Origin: Zygnema cylindricum
Lineage: Eukaryota; Streptophyta; Zygnematophyceae; Zygnematales; Zygnemataceae
Assembly: GCA_037447655.1 (NCBI GenBank)
Contig: JBBHKE010001632.1
Coordinates: 105,915 to 169,914 of the forward strand
DNA length: 64,000 nt
Direction: 5' to 3'
Made by a program: the position numbers and the translations under genes. The stretch's first letter is position 1; each line of letters begins with the position of its first letter. This document shows, piece by piece, positions 40,194-52,175 of this stretch. The notes below the pieces were generated by a model. That model did no database searches, was not told the origin of the DNA, and saw only the letters and a list, made by a program, of their open reading frames with translations.

Positions 40194-41719
40194 GACGAGT
40201 TTTCAACTCTTCACCAAGACAAGTTCTAAAGTCAATTGCGTGAAGTTGCTTTTTCCATGGAATGCTGTAAATACTGTGGCATCCGTATTAGCTTCAACTT
40301 CGCAATGTTGAATTCGACAACATGATCCCCTCCCCCTTCCTCTCTTTCGAACCGTACACCTTGAATCACTATTAGGGTTAATATTTTTTTCGCCACTTAA
40401 GACATTTTTTCTCCGTACACACTTGTACGATTTTCAATTTGAGCCCGCCAATCGGAAGCTGAGAATCTTATCTTTCAATCGCAACCGTTAGATCCATAAT
40501 CGGACATGTGTGTTAAAAGAAAAGATGTTTTAAGAGATGAAAAAAATATCAACACTAATAGCGATTCACAGTGTATTGTACCAATGTATCCAACTGTACT
40601 GTACGGAGGAACAATTTGTAGCGTTTCAACTCTTTCCGCAAATTAAACATATGCGAAGAACGCTTTGCTGTAAATACTGGAACTCACAATATTCATTCTG
40701 TTTGTGTCGATTGTCCACCTTCCGTTTCGAACAGTGTTATTCTCTAATAAGCCCGATTGGATGTCCTAAAGGACAATGAAGCTTTAAAATGATTAAAGAT
40801 ATCATGACTTTTCCTCGGAAATAGTGTGAACAAAAGAGTTGTGCTAAAGGTATTGATGCCAAAGGATCGGGTATGTGCACTGAACTCATGTTTCGGTTTC
40901 CCAAATCGCCCAATAACAACCGTGTACTTACCTATTCTGTGCCTCAAGCATACATTGACTTTTGGCAATCACAAACAGGTCATTGCTTTAGTGAGGCTCT
41001 GTGTTTATGATTGTTGCTGCGACAAGCCAAAATCTCATCTCATTGTTCTCCAACAGTACGAGGGGATTCACCAATTAACCCAGTGATGCATACCGATCAA
41101 AATCACAAACAATAAATGCAATTTCAATTATGTCGTAATATGCCATATCGAGAAGTGAATGTGTCTATGTTATCAACTTAGCCGATACTTTTCGTTATCA
41201 CGATAAATTTCGACAATCGACTGATCTTTTTTAAACTTTAGGTGTTTTAAATTTGTAGGCGATGTACCCAAGGTACAAAATGCGCGAAAAGTAAAAAATG
41301 TACATTTCCCATATTTCTTCAAGTGTAGTGGCGAACCAAATATAGGAGTTTATAGGAGTCCCCTTCAAATAAAGTCCCATAGGTAACTTTGCATTCTCAT
41401 TTGTGAACACTTTTGCCACATCCTCTCATGACACAATTACAGAAACAGAAACCTCATCTCGCTTTTTCACAGTTCATTAATACAAAAGTCGTCGCAACTT
41501 GTTCACACCATAATTACACTTGCTTCTTCCCTGGACACTTCTATATACAGCCCTTTTGCTATACTTACAACTTCCGCAAAAATACTCTAAACAACGTGAC
41601 AATCGACGACTTAAAACTACTTGCCCCTCAACTACTACGTCTTTTTTCTGGGTTCTTAGAATTTTAGGTTCTAGGGCTTGCAGGGTTTTTAGGGTTTTCA
41701 GGGTTTTTTCAGGTGCCAT
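40194..41719. other. 3' flank of the permease gene, donor of the copied segment
   Basis: This stretch plus exon 11 is duplicated at 31996-36628. It holds the 217-bp TIR element (40357-40573) and GGGTTTTTAGGG-type runs near the permease stop, probably 3' UTR. At 40342-40352 the sequence CTCTTTCGAAC is uninterrupted, where LINE copy 3 interrupts the paralogue. Confidence 0.75.
40357..40573. mobile_element. Short TIR element (217 bp), donor-locus copy
   Basis: The ends are CACCTTGAATCACTATTAGG and CACTAATAGCGATTCACAGTG, flanked by TA. It is the twin of 34970-35186. Confidence 0.7.
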
Positions 41720-44700
41720 TTAACCGAACAGATCTTTTACTAATTCTCTACCAACAATTACTGTTGCCCCTCCAATCACAGCCAGAAGAGTAAACCGTCC
41801 TCCGGGAACAATGGGCTTTGTGGACGGCGGTAAACAACGAGAAGAATATCGCTCCGACCAAGCCATGGCCGCAGGAATAATGCCGAAAAGGACGAGAACT
41901 GTAAGAAACACAATGTTAAGCTTTAATAAAGACGCACGATGGTAAACAGTCTGAGTACATAGGAAAAAAAAAAAAAAAGGAAAAGGCAAAACAAGACCAT
42001 AATCACAAATAAGACCATAATCACCATACTATACCGTCCACACATCTCCCTCTTGTCATTTGAAAACCAACTGCCGACGGACACAAGAAAATTTGATTCA
42101 TGCGGGAAAAAAATCACAAAATCACAAACTCACCAAATCTCATCCCCTTTTTCAAAACAGAAGCCTGTGGTTGATTCTATTATCACACTGTGGAAGGTAC
42201 GGCCCATGGACAAGAATAATTGAGTGACAATCTAGTCAAAATTAAGATTGTATTGCATTTCTTCCTGCCTTAGAAGCCGTAGACAGGATCGAGGATTACA
42301 TTTACCTCCATAAGTACCGGCAAAATCGAGGGCGGAAAAGAAAACATCGGGAATCCAAAGGGCGAGGATGAGTGGGGGGAAGAGAGTTAGAGCGTATGGC
42401 AAAGGTTGTCCTCTCCCGGATGGAAGCTTCAGTACTGTTCGCCAACAAAAAACAGTGATGTCCAATATAGAATTGTGACTTCTAAAAAACAAACAAATGA
42501 TTCTTCAAATATATGATCACACATACAACCATCTATTTATCACCATGCTGCAATTTTATGTACCCAAAGACAAAAACTTATATAAACAACCTCAGTCATG
42601 TTCTGACCGTTAAGTACACAGAATGACGACTGTCGACTCTCTCAACAAAGGTTCTATGCTCTAAAAGTTCCCCAAAAAAGCAAAAGTTTCAACTCACGGT
42701 CAGCTAAAAAGTCGGAGAGGCCCAATACAAATCCAATATATGATGTCGCGACCGCAAAAAAAGAAAAGACCTCCACCACAGGCTGCCAGTAGATAAGAAA
42801 ACACAAGACTTGCTCATTAGCGAACTCCGTGGCACAAAAGAAAGAATATATCTGTTTCTGTTAATAGTTTCTGTTTGTCTGTAGGAAATAAAAATTCCTT
42901 CTTAGCATAAAGTTGGTACCAAATAAGGGAGAGAACACAAGATATACCCAAAGTCTTCAGAAGCAGTAGAAAGTCTTCGTGGGTAAGTGCAGTTTTAGAA
43001 AAAACGGGAACCTAGGATCCAGTCAAACAAAATTTTATTGAAGAAGCTCTGGAGTCGATTATAAATCGGTTAAACATCAACCAAGCATCCGAATTTACTG
43101 TAGTTAACACCATCCGAACTTCTGCATCGACATACATTCTTCAGTGTATGCATATAATGTATGAACCACAACGTGTCCTATATAAAACAACATAAGTACG
43201 ATGATTGCTCCACGCTTGAATGCTCTTTTGTTCCTCATCGCTACAGGGTTTTCAGTAATAGTTAAACTGTCCAGATGAGGTACAAACATGAGATCACACC
43301 GTGAATTGCTATTACCATTAATGACACTAATTCAGTCCTTTTTCTGGCCGCTGAAAATAGCGTTCATAATATTGTATACTTTTTTCTAAGTGAGCAGTTC
43401 AGAATCGTCCACGCCATTAGGAACAAAAATAGTGTTAGTAACAATAGCAATTCAGGGTGTAGTTACATGCCTCAGGTTTCTGGAGATTTTTGCACTAAAA
43501 TGAACAGAGGAGAACACATTCTAGTCCAAAATTATGAGTTCAACACCCAGAAGACCAGCAAATGCTCTTAAATCTCTCACCCCAATAATCCCACTAGTCT
43601 CTCGTAGTCGCATGAGAGGATCAAATTCTGCCACAGCTCCAGTGGCGCTCAGATCGCCAGCTGGCAGGCTGGGAATGGATCCCAGAATGACCGCATCCCA
43701 TACTAAAAACATGACAAGGGGGAGAGCAGTTCCCCATACAACCGCCCAACGAATACGCGGTAAATCTCCTTCAAGGTTTGTCGCAACAACGGGAACCACA
43801 TTCTGTCACAAAAACCACATTTTGTGATTCAATAAAAGCACATTTATAGCTCTATCAACATTTGTAAAAGAGCCCGGTCCTCGCCCGGAATTCTAGGCAA
43901 AACTTTGTTTATTCGAAGTACAATTCTGCAAAGTTGGAGTCCTGGGAATCATGTCGCAGGTTGTAGATACATGTTGATAATTCTCTGGCTTCTTGGGTTG
44001 TGTTCTTAATCCACTTGTATTTGTTATAAACATACAACTTATTCAATTTTAATTTGGCATATGCTAATTTCTGTTTTTGGTCTCTTTTATACTCAAGGCA
44101 AGGAAGGAAAAAGAGTGAATAGAGGAGCGCACACCGCACTTGATAGACAAAAGAGAGAGCGATAATCGGAATGCTTTTTGGTACAGCAGAGAAGTCTGCC
44201 CGGAGAAGGAGGGAGGGGTCCGTATTCCCCGCCGCAAGAACAACGAGGGTTCCAAAACTAGCGACTATGGCAGCCACAAGTCCTCCATTGACCACACCAA
44301 TCACACGCTGACTGCATAACAGCGTCAATGACCCATCCGTCCACCCATTAACACTACCGGCCCTAGGGAGTAACCAATTATTCACTTCAGCAATCGTGAC
44401 AATGTATTCCTCAGTATTTTATGAACTTCGGCTAATTTATGTACCTAGGCTATGCTTTACCAAAAATTACCATTGTTTATGCATCTAGGATGTATCTTAG
44501 CACCATTTATGCATGTAGGTTATATTTTACCAACATTTACACACTTATGCTGTACCTTAGCAATATTTATGCAATACACAATAATTGCTTCAAGTGTCAA
44601 TAGCACTAATTTGGTGCCATTTTGCTTTTATTCCTGAACATAAAACAGTGTTATTAATACTGACAGCTTATTTTACCAAATTACCGCTAATTTGGAAAGG

Positions 44701-47700
44701 TTAAAAAACGTCCACGTAGCCTGTACCTAAAATAGAAACATTAACAACACTAAAATAAACGCCATGCTATATATTGCTATTAGCGAGTCTTGGTGTACCT
44801 GTAAGCAATACCTGGCAAAATAGCAGAGGCTACCAAGGCTCGCAGTAAAGAGGACGCCACTCAGCCAAACAGGTGCTCCTGAGGCTCCTGTAATAATCTC
44901 GGCCGATCGTGCCACATATGCCACGAGAAGAGCATAGTGAATAAAGACATAAGTTGCACAAGAAATGTTGACACCCGTAGGTCCTAACGTGCGATCTGCC
45001 ATAGACACCTGGAATAATTTTAGGGCCCAAGCAGGTCAGAAAAATGTCTCTAACGGAAATCGTACCCGCACAACTGTGGAGCCTTGCTGAATCTCAATCT
45101 GGTGTCATTGTAGACGAGATCGATAAAAAATGCTACAATATGGAAGACGGTACAAAATAAATGCATAGTAAAATAACAACCCAATATGTCCTATGGTTTC
45201 CAAACTTTCACATTAGTGCTAGTATCCATGGACTTTCCCGTTACTCTGTGCCAGGACTTCATCCATCATTGCAATAAGAAGGGAATGGAAGGGAAGGGAA
45301 GGGAAGGGGTCGCAAGGGCTTGCCAAAGAAACTCCACCGGAACCAAGTTCACACATAGTGTTAACATTGACCTCTGCCACCAGTAGGCCGGTGGTCACCT
45401 GCCCCAATCATTTTCCCATATAAGTTCTAACAAACAAACATAGATAAGACAAACATGGATAAGACAAGAATGGATAAGACATACATAGATAAGCCAAACA
45501 TGGATAAACCAAACACGGATAAGACAAACACGGATAAGCCAAACATGGATAAGACAAACATGGACTGGACAAACATGGATACGGCAAACATGAATGAAAA
45601 AGTCAACTACATACGACAGCGCAAACACGATCTTTTGTATAGAAAAGCCAAATACATTAGAACATTTTGTGGCTTTCTTAATAAAGGCAAATGTACTGTA
45701 TTATTGTTTGGGCCAGTGGAATTTGGGCCAGTGGAATTGAAAGAAATAGCACCCAGGAAAAAGAACAGAGCAAGTGTATTCTGTGACAAGTATATTTGAC
45801 TTCCTAGCTTCAAACATGTTAGCATATGAAGATGGATCCACACATGCACGATGTTTCAAAGAACAATGCTATTGTCAAGCATGTTTTGTAAGAGATAATG
45901 AGAGATAACGAGAGTAGACTCACCATATAGAGCCAACAGAGAACACATGTAGGAGCAGAAGCAGAAAAACCTGCTTCTTGGGTTACAGCGGGAATTGCCA
46001 AAATGCCTGCCCCGACCTGCGGATAAAATTGATGTTGACAGAAGGTATAACGGATAAAATTGATGGATAAAATGTTTAACAAATAGAATTGATGGGTGAT
46101 AATGTTTAACGGATAGAGTGATGGAGACAGAATGTTTAGTGTGACGGTGACCAATTGATGCTAAACGCTCTGTTTATTCTCAAGGCTACATGCCCATCAC
46201 TATTACTGTTGAACTTTTTCAGGGTAGTTAAAGGCGCTTAACTACATCTTCAATTGTTGGATTTTCTTTTTGAGGCAAGCTATCAAAAGGCAACGGTTTT
46301 ATCGTGGTGTCACAATTAAAAATCGGGTGAATGTTTTGTGAGAAAAGGTACTTTGACTGCCTGAAAAATGTTTAGCACTCATACCGATGGGCAGTATAGT
46401 TTCACATCATGCTGGAAATAAAAATAGGAGTTCCTCCTAAAGACAAAAAATCACTAACTAGGTGAACAATCTGGTTATTTGTTTCTTAACTTCCTTTACC
46501 AGTGATGTAGCATTTGTGCCATGGTCTGCTGGAAACCGCCTTCCTAACTCCTTTTGGCATTTTCCAAAACTATTTAAATTCATGTTGACGATCGAGCCCA
46601 GCCATAGCTCTTTGTTGAAAAGGCAAACGGAACTAAACCTCAAAGACTTCCCATTCATCGGTTCCCATTTGACATTCTTCAACAAGTATGTCCGTTGTTA
46701 CCATCCGACTGCACCTATGCTCTCTACACTGTTATGTCGGTAAGAACTCTATCCTCCCACAAACATTAAACCAATAATGTAGTATTTGAAATCGTCTTTC
46801 TTCACAAAAACACAACAACGGCCAAAAGGTAAGAGACTGTACCGTTGTTCCCGCCACCAAAAGAATGGCACTCGTGAGACTCCCTGTGCCCTCATGTGCC
46901 CTCATGCCACATGTCAGTTCTCCACGCCTACCCGTCGGTTTTTCAGTAAGAAGTTTGGATTGTCTCCATCAAGAAGCTGAAAGAGGAAACAAGAGAAAGT
47001 TGTGACTCCGACCCTTTAGAGACCAAACTCTTATCTCCATTTTTGCGAAAAACTTAACTGCTCAAAGCCCCAATCTTGTGACAACAGTCAGCCACAACTA
47101 GTGTGTGTTGTTTTGAAAAAAGTGCTTAAACATCCTCCACAACACAAAGAACAGGTTTCACAGTCACATTTCCAAAATGTGCAACATATTAGGACTTAAG
47201 GATTAAAGGAAAAACAAAGGCAATGTGGTGTCCATATGTAATAATGGACAGTATAACGAGTCTAAAATATGACAACGAAGACTTTCCGCAAAATTTGCAA
47301 GCAATTTCCTTCCCGTTCCCTCAAATTGCAAAGTCTCATATTAAGCTTTTCAATCCCTTTTTGCCCATTTCCGACTCGTTAAAAAAAAACCACAGGCATA
47401 CCTGGTTCATGCGTTAAACTATTTTTATTTAGATTGGAGAAGAGGCGAATATCATCCACACTATTTTCAGAAGTTTGTAAAGGAGCCAATGGCAGGACTC
47501 CCTCTACATCATCATTTATTGAGGAGTTTTTGTCCCCACTCGGCTCTTTTTGCTGCCACGTGTCTGCCAGTCTCACCATCACAAAGACAGCAACACTTAC
47601 AAAGGAGAAGAATGCTGCAATCTTACCCATATATGCAATTCAATGTCAATTCGTTGCCTACCCCATAAGAGTAACGAATGTGAGTCAATCCTACGGGTTT

Positions 47701-48767
47701 TCAAAGGGACACGGAGTGGATTTTCCCATTCGAATACATAGATTAGTGCGGATGATGACAATGTAATTACCATAACAACCACCCTGTTCAACAAGAGCCG
47801 GTTCATAATTTATTACTTTGCGTTCTGATGATTAAATTTTTGGTGACAAAGATTTTAAGAGATGTAATATTGTTTACAAAAAGTAGAGGTTCAAAGCTTT
47901 CTACTGTGGGAGAATATAAAATTGACTTATACTTTTCGAACTTTTGCACTTTTGTGCAGAACAATATCAAAAACGTTCCACTCGATTATACACTACTTAT
48001 TTAACAATTCATAGGGTGGTTGTTGCGGTAGAGCCTAAGACTTGCATTCTCAGAAGAATCGAGAAAATGACAAAAGATCATGTAACAGTCCTTTAGTGTC
48101 GAAAAAAAAAACATCGTGGAAGCTTCCGAAAAGAATAGGATTTAGGAAGATTAAACCACATAGGAATTGGTCAAAAATCAACAATTAAGACAAGAAAAGC
48201 CAGCAGAAGGAAGCTTGGATAATTTTTTTCACCTTGCTCCGTTTCACCTTCATGTTCTCTTGAGGACTTGACACTAAATGCTTCTCTTCTCCTTCCTCTT
48301 CCCTCTCTCCCTTCACTTGAAACCATCTTCCAAAATGTGCCTCCTACCCAGCTTGTTACTTTTCCCAGCACTCCCCTCTCTCTCTCTGCTCTAACGGAAA
48401 CTTGCCGCATAGAAACGGTTTGTCGCTTTGCCCAGCCATGAGAGTAAGTGCTTGAAGGGAGGGACACACTTCCAAATGAAGATACTATTGGGTGAAGTCG
48501 AGAGGACCCTGAAGATAAAGTAGAAGAAGAAGACGAAGAGGAAGCCATGGCTCCTTGGAAGATCTTCGCCGATCCATCAAGTCCATGAAATAGGGAAGGT
48601 TTCTCCTTTTCCAAACGCCATGGCTTATGAGGCTCGTCAATTAATTCAGGAATGGAGAGGGGAGAGAGGCGAGTAGTGACCGACGACTTCTGAGAGAGAG
48701 GAGCAAAAGGGATAGGCGGAGCTCCGGAGAAGGAAGCCATGAAGGAAGGGAAGTAAGCATGAGGCAA
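41720..48767 (-). CDS. Tryptophan/tyrosine permease family transporter, plastid-type
   Basis: This aromatic amino-acid permease (Trp_Tyr_perm/HAAAP family, about 11 TM segments) has eleven exons in phase: 48767-48233, 47614-47402, 46883-46843 (41 nt), 46016-45924, 45398-45324, 45008-44812, 44311-44140, 43802-43581, 42782-42698, 42434-42306 and 41898-41720, giving 646 aa. Signatures are AGTTVGAGILAIPAV (260-274), VAEVNVNTMCELGSGG, SFVYQNVVPVVATNLEGDLPR, FVLGLSDFLADLLKLPSG and PAAMAWSERY (597-606). About 180 N-terminal residues precede the conserved core. They contain a Ser/Thr/Arg-rich stretch (MASSSSSSSTLSSGSSRL...VSVRAERERG) typical of a chloroplast transit peptide. The start is therefore uncertain: ATGs at 48767, 48740 and later are possible. 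Exon 5 ends in a GC donor (TTG/GCAAGC). Substrate and location are inferred from family. Confidence 0.92.
43297..43459. mobile_element. Short TIR element in permease intron
   Basis: The ends CACCGTGAATTGCTATTACC and AACAATAGCAATTCAGGGTG are inverted. The left flank is CA instead of TA, so the insertion is old or altered. The element is 163 bp and lies between exons 8 and 9. Confidence 0.6.
45438..45595. repeat. 15-bp minisatellite in permease intron
   Basis: About ten copies of AACATGGATAAGACA-like units lie antisense to the gene, in intron 4. On the plus strand they read as Met-Asp-Lys-Thr-Asn repeats. No coding role is supported. Confidence 0.9.
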
Positions 48768-49234
48768 ACGAAGGAACTATATGGCTTGCAATGTTGCATG
48801 AGGAACTTTTACAACGCAGTTGGCGCTTTCCATGAGGGACGGAGGACTGTGGGTGAGCTGTCGGTTCAGTTCACTTTTGAGTGCCACGTGCAGCTCCGAC
48901 ATTCGCCAATTTTGTGATTTACACTTTTACAGGGAATTTACGGGAAACGACAAATCAAAAAGTGACGGAAGGCGTGACGAAAGACGTGACGACTCCCATT
49001 GCAGATTACGCCCAAAAAGTTTGAAAACTCGGGCAAACCGCAAACGCTATATTCCGTACCCAGTTTTGTATAATATGTGTTCTGGATATAGTATGCCAAT
49101 AGTACGGGATTGCCAGATATGAGAGTCTACAAGCGTTTCAGCCACTTTTGATCTATGGTTTGGTTTACGGCGACGAAATGTTCTGTGCAGCGACTACGGG
49201 TACGGTAAACTGCGTACCTATTATAGCTTCAGTA
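48768..49234. other. 5' flank of the permease gene
   Basis: This is the probable promoter. The plus-strand 100-aa ORF at 48820-49122 has no recognisable domain and no supporting context. Confidence 0.45.
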
Positions 49235-49340
49235 ACTTGCTACGCGACACCCTAACTGTTATGTGGACACCCATTGAAATAATCCGCATGAATAACGTAC
49301 AGTTCAAGGACACCCGTTGTGTCATGATGGGTGTCCAGTA

Positions 49341-49868
49341 CACCGCCAATCGTTATTAGCGTTGTGTACGCTAATTCCGTCCCGCTTTTTTTATTTTTTA
49401 TTCTCCATTAGTGTAGTTCATTCTATTTTTTATTAGGTTTATTTTCAGTACGTTGTCTCTTAATAGAGTGATGTACGGTCAGTGTCAGACCGTACATAAA
49501 TGTACCTTTTTAAGTTAGAAAGTACAGTAAATTAGTTTTAGTAACCGCGGACGCATGAGAATGTGCGTTCTAAAAAGGAAAAAAAACCAGGTCATAAAAA
49601 ATGCCGCTCGCACATATTCGTCCGACAGCCGCGTTTCGACCGTGTGAATGTACGATTTGTGTACGATTTGTCAGATTTTGTACGAAGACCTATATTAGTG
49701 TAAGCATGTTTGCGACCGACATTTTTTTTTTCAAAGATCCAAATTACCATAACCAAACAATTAGAATGTATGATTTTTTACAAAATTTTCAAATTCTTAA
49801 ATAGCGTACACCACGGTAATTATTTTTATACGCTAAAAAAACTTACACGCTAATAACGATTGGCGGTG
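49341..49868 (-). mobile_element. CACCGCC TIR element, full-length copy B (528 bp)
   Basis: Its ends are identical in type to copy A, with TA on both sides and reversed interior orientation. The hairpin TGTACGGTC / GACCGTACA sits at 49472-49496. Confidence 0.85.
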
Positions 49869-51428
49869 TAGTGTTGGGTATCGAGGACCGTTTGCCGATA
49901 TTCGACATATATCGAATTCAGGAATCCGATACTCGATATATCGCTTCGATATATCGTATTTCAAATCATCGCGCTATATCGCCAATATATCGTATCGTCA
50001 ATATATCGAAACTAAAAAAAAAAAAAAAAAAAAAAATCCCACAGGTTTTCAAAGTCTCGTGACTTCGGACAAAGTGACTGTAAAATCTTTGCCGGAAAGA
50101 AATACGGTTTTTTCCTGAAAGTCAGCAGAGTGAAGGAGATCTCTGAGGTACATTGACGAGGTACCATAGTTGTCCTATTCGTACGGATTTCGACTTTTTT
50201 CCGAAAACTACGTAGTATTCGTTACTTGCATACCGTTCGTTAGTTTTCGCTGTACGATGTACGAAAACGTACGGAAACCGTCCCCTTAACCCTAAAAATC
50301 CTTAAAAATCCTAAAAATGTACGGAAAGCATACGGAAACGTACGTCGTTGTACGACATATGTAACCTAAAATACCTAGGAGTACGGATAATGTAAGGCAG
50401 TTGTACTGTAATTTACCGGAATGTACGAAATGCACGGGAAGTACCCTAAACACCCTAAAATCCCCCCATCACTAACCCTAAAAGTACTGAAATATACGGA
50501 CCCCGTACGTAGATGTACGAAAAATGTATGTCCGTATAACTGAATATACGGAAAAATACGAAAATGTACCCTAAAAATCTCAAAATAATAACTGTAAAAA
50601 GTACGAAAAAATACGGACACTGTACGTAAATGTACGAATAATAGTTGGCTGTTTATCATAAATATTTGAGAACTTACGAGAATGTACCCTAAAATTCCTC
50701 AAACCCCCTAAAAGTACTGAAATGTACGAAAATAGTACGCAAATGTACGAAAATGTACGGATACAAAGTCAGGTACGCATTTAATAACATTTTTTTCATC
50801 GTTAAATGCGTATCGTGCGTAGTATTCGCTCCTTCGTTTCGTGCGTATTATGCGCACGGGACAACTATGCGAGGTACACTTGTGAAGTACACGTACGTCA
50901 TACGCAGGTACGATTTTCCAGACGAAAAAGGTCGGTTTCCAGATATTCGATGATTTTTGAGATTTGGTAGTTAGCTTACGTGGAACCACTCATATCAGAA
51001 CACGTATGTAAAACTTTTTGACAAAAGATACGCGATGTACCCGAGGCCTCTGTAATACATAAATTTTGTTGTCCGTACTATTACAGAGACCTCCTCGTGT
51101 AACCATAGTACCATACCCCAAATAATTAATCATTACAATTTCAGAATTAGTACTTTTTTGTCGGTTACATTTTGCGGCGTCTACATTTAAGTCACGGAAC
51201 GAAAATCACGGCGTACGTGGCGTATTAGACAATTTGACTTTTTCGCTAAAATAACATATTATATAAATAAATAAATAAAAAAAATTTAAAAATACTATAT
51301 ATCGCGATATATATCGCGATAGTTTATGCTCGTCTCGGTACGATATATCGAAGATCTTGCTCGATCGATATTAGATATATCGAATATCGATATTATCGCG
51401 ATATGAATTTACCCGATACCCAACACTA
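49869..51428. mobile_element. TAGTGTTGGGTATCG TIR element (1.56 kb)
   Basis: There is a perfect 15-bp inverted repeat, TAGTGTTGGGTATCG, at both ends. Both subterminal regions are full of ATATCG/CGATAT words, and the interior (about 50180-50990) is dense in TGTACGRAAA-like words. The terminal sequence recalls hAT-type ends, but an 8-bp target duplication is not visible. The ORFs inside are translated repeats. Confidence 0.65.
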
Positions 51429-51628
51429 CACCGTGAATCGTTATTAGCCTTATGTACGCTATATCGGCACCCCAAAATTTTGACATTGATAACTTAAAAT
51501 TAATAAATAACACTATTTAAGGTCGTGGACCATAATCTGCCACGTCTCCTGGAACTAAATTAGAATGAATGATGCTAATTTTTTCTTCACACTAATAATT
51601 TCTATACGCTAATAACGATTCAAGGTCC
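51429..51628. mobile_element. Short TIR element of the CACCG family
   Basis: The left end is CACCGTGAATCGTTATTAGC and the right end GCTAATAACGATTCAAGGTC, with the terminal bases on the right decayed. Confidence 0.55.
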
Positions 51629-51635
51629 AGGGTCC

Positions 51636-51950
51636 ACCTAAAGCCCGTCAAATATTTGGGTCAGACCGACGGCCGCTAACAATAACATCCCTCTCTAACA
51701 AGTAACGACGCATGGAGACGTCGCTCAAAAGTTGAAACGACAGAAAAGCGTAAGCCGAAGGAATGCCGTCGACCGTTTTGATCTACGGTTGAGCGAGCCG
51801 TTTTGTACATTTCGTACGTTTGGATCGACGCTGTGGAATTGACATCAGTGAAATGCCAACGTGACGAAACGTTACCACTTCGACTCGCGTTGTGACAGAG
51901 GGTGTTAGCGGCCGTCGGGTACGGATCCAAATTTTTGACGGGTTTTAGGT
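51636..51950. mobile_element. TIR element with ~50-bp inverted ends (315 bp)
   Basis: The left end ACCTAAAGCCCGTCAAATAT and the right end ending TTTTTGACGGGTTTTAGGT are inverted. The similarity extends to GACGGCCGCTAACA / TGTTAGCGGCCGTC. It has no coding capacity. Confidence 0.7.
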
Positions 51951-52175
51951 GAACACCCATCATGACACAATGGGTGTCCTTGAAGTGAAGTCTACAATTT
52001 TCTTACGGTCTTTCTAGGGGTGTCTACGTAGCAAGAGTGTTCACCCTAGCAACTCTCATAGTTTAATATGCTTCCGTGCTTGCAGGTCCACCCTGTTTGT
52101 ACCCGTCGAACTTCACCATCATTTCTTTTCTTTTCTCCTCTGGACTTCCTTCTCTGTGCTGTTGTAAGTTGACCT

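Larger units (their letters stand above)
49235..52035. mobile_element. Nested TIR stack bounded by GACACCC-type inverted arms
   Basis: The left arm 49235-49338 (CTTGCTACG...GACACCC, then TTCAAGGACACCCGTTGTG and TCATGATGGGTGT) is inverted relative to 51953-52035. Between the arms, four units abut: 49341-49868, 49869-51428, 51429-51628 and 51636-51950. The arms could be one outer element invaded by the others; no target duplication was found. Confidence 0.5.

Noticed and set aside
34955-41974. The 32-36 kb versus 40-42 kb duplication as a pure haplotype or assembly artefact
   Set aside because: Not fully excluded because of the N gap. However, the copies differ by scattered substitutions, a LINE and a 56-bp duplication, and the upstream neighbours differ (YaaA gene versus TIR elements), so a real duplication is more likely.
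45455-45799. Plus-strand MDKTN-repeat ORF as a gene
   Set aside because: It is a 15-bp minisatellite inside a permease intron, with no domain and no splice context.
48820-49122. 100-aa ORF divergent from the permease gene
   Set aside because: No recognisable domain, promoter-proximal position, and length expected by chance.
50375-50659. Minus-strand ORF with repeated FVHLRT motifs
   Set aside because: The protein repeat simply reflects the TGTACGAAA-type DNA words of the TIR element.
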